NCBI GenBank assembly: GCA_003665825.1
Contig: QPFY01000014.1
Location: 124,001 to 188,000 of the forward strand
From: Microbotryum silenes-acaulis
Lineage: Eukaryota; Basidiomycota; Microbotryomycetes; Microbotryales; Microbotryaceae
Direction of reading: 5' to 3'
Length of the DNA: 64,000 nucleotides
Made by a program: the position numbers and the translations under genes. Every line of letters begins with the position of its first letter. Position 1 is the stretch's first letter. Below are positions 55,619-64,000 of this stretch, piece after piece. The notes under the pieces were generated by a model that ran no database searches, was not told the origin of the DNA, and worked only from the letters and a program-made list of their open reading frames with translations.

Positions 55619-58600
55619 ATGGTTGGAGGCGACGAAGGGGAAGGACATCATTATCATCACGAACAGCACCAATACCAACAGCCGTATCCACCCCACCACG
55701 TCGATTCAGCGGGTGGTCGTCAGCAGTGGTCGCGCCATCCTCAGCCTTCTTCGCAGCAGCAACAGCAGGCGGTCCATGTCGCCGCTAGCGCCGCGCCAAC
55801 AGGAGCATCGACGGCGACGCTTATGACCGGTCGGAAGGGCCACGACTCGAAGCTCCATCATCCTCATTCCGGTCTGAGTTCCTGGGCGACGACGGCCAAG
55901 GCCATCGGTCACGACGTAACTCACCAAAACTCGCCGTCCATGCTGTCACATCCCATATCCCAAGTCGTACAACACCAACAACAGCAACATCGAATGCTGC
56001 AGTCACGGCCTCAGTATGCGAACCAGGCGCAGGGTTTGGGATCGGCTCAATTGCCGCCGTCGTCCAATGCCGCGATTGTGTTCCCCCACGTCGCTGTCGC
56101 GTACTCAGGAGAGGACCCATTAGCGCCGACATACGGTGCACATATCTCGACCCTAGCCCAGACCTACCCTCCAGATCCACCCCAACATCAACAAATATCG
56201 TCCTCGTGGTCGACCCCTAATCCCACGCACCACAAAGTACACACGGATGGTCAAGTCGCCGCGTCGTCATCCTCATCGTCGTCTCATTCTCGGGGCGCAA
56301 CAACGATCGGCGGCGGATACGGGAACCGCGGCGCCGAACGTTCTAGGTCCTCTCGAGGCGCCAACGACCTCAACCTCATTTCCAATCGGCAGAGACTGTC
56401 TCCTCCCGTCGGGCCATCGGCTACCGCTACCGTCACCGGCACTGTTGCTTCGGGACACAAAATATCGCAAGTTGGGAGTAGTAGCCGAAGTGCCAATGTC
56501 GACCCGTCTCGATTCGAGTCGCGTAGTAGTCAACCGGGCTCTTCAGTAGCCGCAGCCTCAGGGGAGGGTCGCGTCCATCCAAGCCAACCGAGCTCGACGG
56601 GAATACAAAAGTCCGCGAGCAAGCCATCCGAAGCCCCTTCGTCACAGACGGCGATCATCAAGTCGGAATTTGACTCGTCGTTGAGTACTCCGGTCCCGAA
56701 CAGCAAAAAGCGAAAAGCGAGCAAACCGCGCGAGTCGGGCGACGCCGACACGGTCATCACCGAAAAGAGCTGCGCGCGTTGCAGGATTCGCAAAGGTTGG
56801 CCTTGTGGCTCCCAAGGATTTGGTCTTTCCTTTCTTGATGCTGATCAATCGGATTATGCGGCTCCTAGTCAAATGCGATCGCGCATTCCCCGTGTGCAAC
56901 AACTGCAAGATCCGCAACGAGGAGTGTGATCTCATTTCGCTGCATCCGAACGACAAAATGTCAGTGCAGCACATCTTGCAAACTGTCCTGAATTGAACGT
57001 GTGTACTGACCCTAGGGGTAACTCTTTGGGAATGTCGGGGTGGCAGATCCATGTCTGCCCAAGATGCGGCCGAAACTGAACGGCTAAATCGGATGGAGGA
57101 ACGGCTCAGTCAGTACTAGCGCCAGCTAGCTTGCTCCACTATTCCGTCCATAGCTTACTGACCTCGCACTCTATCTTACCAGTGGAAATCGAGCAGCAGC
57201 TTGGATCGACGGGCGAGCACGAGACACCACTCGAGCCCGTGACGGTAGCGTGGTCGTCTCCGGCCTCGACGTCAACTTCCTCAGCCCGATCACAGCCCCA
57301 GACCGCGCTGAGTCGAGTCGAGGGAGCTCATATTGGGCAGCAATCCGTAGACTGGCGCCTCGCGACTCCTCAATTGGCTCACTCGCTGACGCAGCATTTG
57401 TGTGAAGGTTCGTTCTCCCGATCTGCCTGTTATGCTAGGCCGAATCTGACCGCCTTCCCCTTCTCCCTCATTGTGCGATCAGCCTTTTTCTCGTCTTGCT
57501 GCTTCCAGATGCCGTCGTTCGCCTTCTTCCGCGCATTGATACCGCAATACCAGCAAGTCGACAAGCTGCCGGGCCCGATTCAGGTCGCGATCGCTGCCTT
57601 TTGCGCAGTCGGAGCGCGAGCATCGCCCCATTCGGTCAGTCTTGCACCAGCGGGGAAGTAGTGTCGGTCCCGCGCGCACAGCTACTTACGCCCGGTTGAG
57701 GTACTCTTGTTATAGGCGGTCCTCGGTATCGCCGCTGCACCCGATGACGGACAGAGCGATCCGGACCTGTCGGCCGGCTCGCGTCGTCAATCGGCATGTC
57801 AGGCCCTCGTCGCTCAGGCCCACTCGCTCTGCTACGATCACGGTCTCCTCGAAGACGCCTCTGTGGAAACGCTGGCTGCTCTGATAGCGTTGACCCAAAC
57901 AGCCGCCTTTTCCGAGTTCGTGCCGCGCAAATCAAAGTCGCTCCTGCGGACTGCGATTGCGCACTACAAGGAATTGATCGAGACGGCGGCGAACGCGGCT
58001 CGGATTACCGAGCTGCAGAGCTCTTTCGGCCTCGCCCTCTATGTGAGTCCCAAGATCACAAGCGTATAGTGAGGACTTATAGACTCACTGAGACATGGGT
58101 TCACAGACCCTGGATGCGCTCATCGCTGCCTACTCGCGGCGCATGTGCATGATCACCGAATCCGACCTCCACCACTACTTTGCTCAAGTCTCGATTGTGC
58201 AACCGGGCCTTCCACAAGACTCAATCTTGAACGCCTTTGGATCGATTCTACGCACGACCCCATCGGCGGAAGAAGGGATTCAACTTGCCGTCCATACGCT
58301 CGCGTGTTGGGTCGCCGCCGCGCAGCGTCTGTTTGCGCGCATCGCGAGTCCGCCGCTGGCCATGTATGAGGTTGAGATATCGATTCGAGACTTGCTGCAA
58401 GCCGTGGATGATGGTCGAAGGGGTGTCGAGATGCTGAAGCGGTATATACACGAAGCGGGTTTGACCCACGAGCACCACCACCACCACGGCCATGGATCCA
58501 ATAGCGAGACCTCTCCTTCGAGCGCTGGATCCGTAGCGGCCGCAGCGGACCACGAGAAAGACTACCTCGCCCGCGTCATTCGCTGCGATCGCGATCTCAT

Positions 58601-59060
58601 CGACCTCATCCCCATGCTGCGCACCTTTGTCCTCCACCTCCCCTCACCAGGTCTACCCATGCTGGCACACGAAATGACGAATCGTGTTCGGCAAACGATC
58701 AAACTCAACGCTCACTACGCGCGTGAATACCTCCGCGGCGCCGATCGACATATGCTTTACCACCATGCGTTCCAACTCGAGCATGCGGCGGATTGGACTC
58801 AATTGGCGACGCAACAGTACGATCCACATGATGCCACAGGCCCTCAGTCGGTCGCGGACGAGGTCAATGCCGATGAGTTGAATTGGCTGATCGAAGGGCT
58901 CAAGGGAGCATGTTATTACACGCCCAAGGCAGAGATGAGGTTGCAGGAGATGCATTCGATGCTCGAGGCGAATCGGAATGGGGGACCGAGCGTGACCGTC
59001 GTCGATGTCGATGTTGATGCGGCACACGACCACGCGTGGGCGCAATGGATGAGCACTTGA
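55619..59060 (+). CDS. Zn2Cys6 transcription factor
   Basis: Seven exons (55619-56795, 56869-56959, 57047-57108, 57183-57407, 57483-57634, 57716-58042, 58107-59060) give 995 residues. The Gal4-type binuclear zinc cluster starts at about residue 385 (CARCRIRKVKCDRAFPVC...CNNCKIRNEEC pattern, six Cys present) and is split by an intron with a weak GTTGGC donor. The first 380 residues are disordered and rich in His, Gln and Ser. A short coiled coil (ETERLNRMEERL) follows the cluster. The C-terminal half is helical, as in fungal-specific regulatory domains, with a His-rich loop (EHHHHHGHG) near residue 810. The zinc cluster is far from the N-terminus, which is unusual but known. Targets cannot be told from the sequence. 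Confidence 0.85.
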
Positions 59061-59671
59061 CCACACCTTTCAACTCATGGCGCAACGCAACTCGACACGA
59101 CTCGCCGTAGTAATCATCTTCGTGCCGCACTCGTAACAATACATATATATATATGGTATCTCGTGGTTCATTTCCATTTTGATTGGCTTTGAATATAACA
59201 TCTTCTCCTATCTCCCAGAGCTGTTGTATAAGATACCCTACTTTTCAATTTGCAGTGCCATCAGTTTTCCTCTCCTCTTGGTTCTCGACGAGCCCAGACA
59301 GCCCTGATGAGAAGAAGCGACCGTTTGAGGTATTGAGAGATATGCGATTGCAGAAGTAGAGAACCATTGATCGAGATCGGGCTTTGTAGAAAGCCGCTTA
59401 TCGAGTGGGCAAAAAAAGGGTTCGTGATATGTATGTTCAAGCCCGCAATGGGCGAAAACGTTTCGGGGATGTACTAATCTTGGGTCCATAGGGCATTCGA
59501 CGCTGGCACGGAACATTATGCCGAACAAGCGAAGGGTAGGAAAGAAGAAAGCAAATGGGTCGTCGTTATGGGTGGTCTTCCTGCGGTGATAGGGTAAGGG
59601 GGGGCGACACGAAAAAAAAAGAAAACGCCGGGTGGGTGGGTGATAATCTGCGCTCTCAAGCCATCAAGCCA
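59061..59671. other. convergent 3-prime region
   Basis: Between the stops of the transcription factor and the questin-oxidase-like gene. It holds an (AT)n run at about 59142-59153 and no gene. Confidence 0.55.
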
Positions 59672-59683
59672 TCAAGCCATCAA
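59660..59683. repeat. CCATCAAG tandem repeat at the stop of the questin-oxidase-like gene
   Basis: Three copies of an 8-base unit overlap the stop codon, so a change of copy number could shift the C-terminus. Confidence 0.75.
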
Positions 59684-62600
59684 CTCTCGATCCTCATCCT
59701 CCTCTGCGTCCCTTCTCCTTCTCATCTCTTCCTCCCGTTCGGCCTCGTCACCACGACCGACCATCAACCTCGTTTCCAGTACGCCTTCAGAGAGGATCGG
59801 GGTCTGCATCCTGCCGTCCCTGGGGGTTGAAGCGCCCGAACCGGGTCCCGAACTCGAGGCCCACACCGCTCGAGCCGGCGAGGCCGGCATCACTGGGTCG
59901 AAACCAAGGCCTTGGCCGAAACGAGGCGGCGAGTTGGTGCGGGAGCGAGATCCCGGTGTGCCGACAAAATCGTCCTCTTCTTGGTCCTCGGGTCGTTCGG
60001 GCCTCTGCTTGCCCTTGAACGATGACGATGATGAACGAGACGCGGGCAAGTCGTAACCGGGAATACGGGGTTCGTTCTCCCATGCTGACTCGAAGCCGAG
60101 CGCAGATCGATCCCACGAGCCGGGAGACTCGCCTTCGTGACACCATCCCATCGCTTGCAACGTCATACCAGCGGCGCGGATGAAGATGCTCCCGTCCATG
60201 ACTTCGGTTCCAGGCAACGAGGCTTGGTAGAACCCGGCCGGGGATTGCCCAAAATGGGTCGCCGCAAAGGCGAGCGAGCGAATGACCTTGGCGACGTGGT
60301 CATCGGGATGGTCCACGGCGCTGGCGAGCACGGTCGACCAAGGATTCCCACCCCCGAGCAGATCCAGCGGCGTCTCCGTCGCCTCAGCCAATTCCTCCTC
60401 GAGTCGCAGTCTCCCGTTCGCATCGACCTGCGGCGTCTTGGGCACCCCATCGCGACCCGACTCGCCTTCTTTTCTGGCGTGTAGACTCGCGAGGTAGCGC
60501 GCTACGGCGCTCGTCGACGGGGAGGAGGCGTCCGGGGGCATCGGGTACAAGGGTGCGGCCATGAGGGTTTCTTTGATCCATAGATTCGGTCTGCAGTCAT
60601 CAGTAAAGTCAGGAAACGGAGCCAACATCAGTCTCCACAGCGATTTGTCTCGGCTTGCGTCCCACAGCAGCACTCACCGTCCTCGCGAGATCCAGTAGCT
60701 GACAATCATGCGGAAATGGGTGTGGAGGATGTAGGGGCGCAAATGGGGAGAAACGACTTCGAGGATCGCTGGCAGGAACAAGACCGAAGTAAGGCCGTGC
60801 ATGATGAAAAAGTCCATCTTGGGCTTGCACGCATATCCTGGTCTCGTGCTCGAAGCGTAAAGCACCTGGGCGCGCAATATAGCCCGCCAGATTTTGTCAA
60901 ACGGCGATCGCAAGAAAGTTACCGATGATGCACAACTTCGACTCACCGTAGCCATCCATATCAACTCTTCGCACTTTTCGACCACCTCTTCCCAGTTCGG
61001 CGTCTTAAGCGGCGTCCCTTCTTTGCGTTTGGCTCGATGCTCCTCCCCGTAATCCGGGCTCGCGTCGCAGCTAAACTTCCACTCGTCGCACCACTCGATG
61101 ATAATGTCCGCGCGGCGTTTGAGCAAGTTGCCCAATTTGGGGAAGTCCTTCTCAAAGACCGCGACATCGGGAGCAAGACGGGCGTCGTGAAGAATCCTCT
61201 CGAGGATCGTGAAGCCGGCCAGGCCCTCTCGGGGCACTCGACGTTCTCGGGGTAATCGAGCAGCGGTCTGGACGAACGAGTCGGAGGGTGAAGCGATGGG
61301 CATCGTACCAAACGAGCCGCTGCCGAGCTTGAACGAGGACAGGGCCGACGAGAGCGTGAACTGCATCGCCGTTTGGGTGCGCGGTGGTGGCGGCCAGGCC
61401 GCATCGAAGAGCGGCGAGACTTGAGGCGACGTGACCGCGGACTGGGCCAGACCTTTTCACGGGCAGGAACGGGCAAAAATGAGCCAAGCAGACAAGACAA
61501 GAATCAGAAGTCTGAACCGTCCAGCACAACGAACCTTCTGCAACCAAAGCGTCCAGACCGAACTCGACACCGTAGCCAATGTTGATCAATCCATGCAAAG
61601 CTCCACTGACCGCTCTGTGCAAGGTCGCCCAAACATGACGAATGTCAGTATACTCATACTCGTTCTACTGTTCTTGATGGTAGCGATGATGACACGCAAC
61701 GCACCGTACGAGCATCTGACCCTGCCCACCGAGGAGGTAGCGTTCAAGCACGGGGATGACACTGCTTTTCCTCTCCGCATACTGGCTCGTGGCCAGGGGA
61801 ATCTCCTTGATTTGGCGCATGAAAAAGGCGAGATAGTTCGGGTAAAACCTGATAGTGGTGAGGGTACATTGCTCAGCCTCTCGACGCCCGCTAACCTCGC
61901 CTAGACGTCAGCCCCAAGCCCCGAAGCCCCCAAAAAGCGCTTACTTTTCATTCCCTAAATGCTTGGTCCAGTTCGCCTCGGTCAATCCGATCGGATGGAG
62001 CGGCAGCATTGGCTTGGTACCCTCGATCAAGTGGACCTCCCAGATGTTTTTGAGCAGCGAGGCGGGAGCACCGAGCGAGTAGGAAGCGAGCAGATGATGG
62101 GCGGCATGGTTGTGGAAGCCGTCGTCGTTGAAGTAAGTGTGCTTGCTGTGGGCGGGCAAGTTATGAGGAAACGTCAACGATGTTCCGGCGAGTGAGCTTC
62201 TGACAAAGTCTACGTACGTGATGTGGTTCTCCTACAGTGATTGTTGAGAAATGGCGTGTCAGTTCACGTGTCAGTTCATTCAATGAGCAACCTCGACCCC
62301 CGAGCGCACACGAGCAGGAGTGGGGAGCTGGTTGGAATCCATCGCCAAGCGCCGAGGGCAGAAAGCTAGCATAGCAACGCTGGTGGCCACAATCGTATTT
62401 CCATTGGAAGGCGCCAAAGCCACGGCAAGAAAGAGAAGGAAACACTTGGCCCGAGGGCCGGACCCCTCGGAAGAACGGTGACGAGCAGGCGCCGGGCGCG
62501 GCATACGAACCGCCTCGTCACCGAAGCATACCACACCGCGATCCGATTTGACGCACTGAATGCCATAGTCTAAAACCTGGAATGGGGTTTCGATGTGACT

Positions 62601-63253
62601 TGGCGCGCTCGACGCAGCACCGCCCCCGCGTGCGACCGCTGGGTCGTAGCAGTTTGTGGTGGGTCGCACCGAAACACACACGGCCGCAGGTGGGCGATGT
62701 CCACCACCTCGACCGAGTGGAGGGTTGCATTCCGCACCGTAAACACGCTCCGCAGCACTCTCGACAGCGAGCGCGAGCCGAGCGCCGTTGACGACGATGA
62801 CGCCCCCACGTCGGGACACAGATGATCAACCCCGCGGTCGGCGGGAATCCGCGGTCGGCGGGAATCCATCACGAGCAGGTCATGCACCCATAACGGAGGG
62901 GGAAAAAGGTAAGCCATAGATAAACAATCCCGACTGACCTCGAGCAGTTGTCGTACGGCCTTTCTCGAGTCGTAGCTTCGGCCAGGGCCATGGAGCAGGC
63001 CCGCTTGGGGCTCGTCGACGCCTCCATAGAGCTGCTTCGGCGTCAGGCCGGATGTCGAAGGCGCGGGTGACGAGACGCGAGGCGGTGTCGAAGCTGAGCC
63101 ATCGTGGTGCGACGAGGATGATCCGTCGTGAGCCCCGTTGGCGGGTGGGTACGACGTCGTACCGCTCGGCTGTGGCGCGGGCTGCGGGTGGTGCGCAATC
63201 GAGGTGGGCAGGATCGACGCCGACGACGACCGACGCGACGGGAAAGGCGCCAT
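59672..63253 (-). CDS. questin-oxidase-like protein (DUF4243 / AflY family)
   Basis: Eight exons on the complement (62939-63253, 62218-62231, 61945-62145, 61705-61848, 61535-61614, 60947-61452, 60678-60865, 59672-60590) give 788 residues. Family members include enzymes that open aromatic rings in fungal polyketide pathways, but many have unknown roles. Motifs: VRQLLEENH, FNDDGFHNHAAHHLLASYSLGAP, TEANWTKHLG, YPNYLAFF, LIHLGYGVEF-like HGLINIGYGVEFGLDAL, and FFIMHGLTSVLFLPAIL with its conserved His. The His-rich segments may bind metal. Exon 2 is only 14 bases and is reached through a 707-base intron. The N-terminus (about 70 residues) and the last 130 residues are disordered. No polyketide gene cluster lies nearby. 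Confidence 0.82.
62834..62868. repeat. tandem 17-base duplication in the long first intron
   Basis: Two adjacent copies of a 17-mer starting CGCGGTCGGCGGGAATC within the 707-base intron of the questin-oxidase-like gene. Confidence 0.85.
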
Positions 63254-64000
63254 GAGCGCAGCTGACAGACCTCGGCGGGTGGTGGAGAAGAGCAGCGCGA
63301 TAGGAAAATAGGGGTGGGACGGGCGGGCGATGCAAACTTGCGACTTGGAACGGCACGCGCCGGTGGTGGAGCGGAGACGAGTCGCTGGGGTCAGATTTAG
63401 GTCAAGTCAAGGTCATACGGAAGAGGGCGGCGCGAGGCGGCGCGTGACGACACAGTTACTAGTGAGCTCGCTCTATCCTGCCCGCCGGAAACAGGCCACT
63501 TCAGAAAGGACAAACTCGCCCGTCCCTAATAGGCGCGCCCCGCCCAACCCGCGCAAGCGCACAACTGAGGATGTTCTAACTTGGTAAAGCTCGCACGCCC
63601 ACGCCCACGCCGAAAACGCGCCAAGCGCGGCGCGTTGCCGAACGCCGAGCTGGTACCGCCAGCATCAGCTTGCACCAGATGTTCAATACCGCGCTACTTA
63701 CTACCCAAAGTCCGATCACATTTGTCTAATTCGTCACAAGGTACTCAAGAGATTTGATGCCAGCACATCCTACAAGAGCCTTTTTTATCAAAGTGGAAAT
63801 CGCATGACCGGACGGAATGACGGCACTGCTTGCATCTTCGGCAATGACCGATCGACGATTCAATCGGCCGAGTGATCAGGATGGCTTATTTGTGACCTCC
63901 TATTACCCGGGGCTTCCAAGCTGTATGGGGCGTGGGAATTTGCTGATTTGCTAGACAATCGTCGCAGGTTGTCATCCTCTCCTGTTTAGACAGAGAAACT
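63254..64000. other. upstream region at the window edge, no gene recognised
   Basis: Promoter side of the questin-oxidase-like gene. GC-rich up to about 63660 and more A/T-rich after it. No coding feature supported. Confidence 0.5.

Noticed and set aside
62280..62819. 179-codon frame inside the first intron of the questin-oxidase-like gene
   Set aside because: No homology, and removing it as intron joins exons that restore a conserved motif.
59672..63253. Secondary-metabolite gene cluster around the questin-oxidase-like gene
   Set aside because: The neighbours are a transcription factor and an annexin, with no polyketide synthase, P450 or transporter in reach; the nearby zinc-cluster factor alone is weak evidence.
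1..64000. CRISPR arrays, phage genes, insertion sequences, bacterial operons
   Set aside because: None seen; the intron-rich eukaryotic gene structure runs through the whole window.

Overview
The window is nuclear DNA from an intron-rich fungus, most likely a basidiomycetous yeast or a relative (Pucciniomycotina-like). Nearly every gene is split by short introns of about 45-240 bases, with GT(G/A)AG(T)-type donors, CTGAC/CTAAC branch sites and CAG/TAG acceptors. The genes are closely packed on both strands, and most products are conserved fungal housekeeping proteins. I rebuilt the exon structures by hand from the sequence, checking reading phase at each junction and family motifs where the family is known. 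The exon coordinates are therefore models, not transcript evidence. No bacterial, phage, CRISPR or intact transposon sequence was seen.

Left part (0.7-22.6 kb): an Rkm4/SETD6-type lysine methyltransferase, an unrecognised protein, an allantoicase with an in-frame TAG, a small mitochondrial membrane protein, sideroflexin and a small mitochondrial peptide. A 3.3 kb stretch without a convincing gene follows. Then come two tandem Mep2-type ammonium transporters, each with a GATA-factor core site 109-130 bases upstream of its ATG. Proteasome subunit Sem1 is divergent to a pyroglutamyl peptidase, and a DUF4188-like membrane protein closes the block. Allantoicase and the two ammonium transporters make this half of the window rich in nitrogen-scavenging functions.

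Middle (23.2-32.1 kb): four minus-strand genes for small to large secreted, Ser/Thr-rich proteins. They share a signal-peptide exon and a short proline-rich motif, and three share a Pro-x-x-Trp junction. In two of them every intron alternates strictly between phase 2 and phase 0, and 32-base exons recur. I read this as a family that grows by duplicating an exon pair. I know no named family with this layout, and it is the best candidate for something undescribed. A tRNA-like gene with an abnormal anticodon loop lies between the first two members.

Right part (32.8-63.3 kb): an EF-hand MscS-type channel, then Rai1/DXO and Rrp44/Dis3 sharing a 244-base divergent promoter, Memo/Mho1, sterol C-14 reductase Erg24, a 904-residue unrecognised protein, Tan1 (THUMP), an annexin with a modular YG-P-P-rich N-terminus, a Zn2Cys6 transcription factor and a questin-oxidase-like protein.
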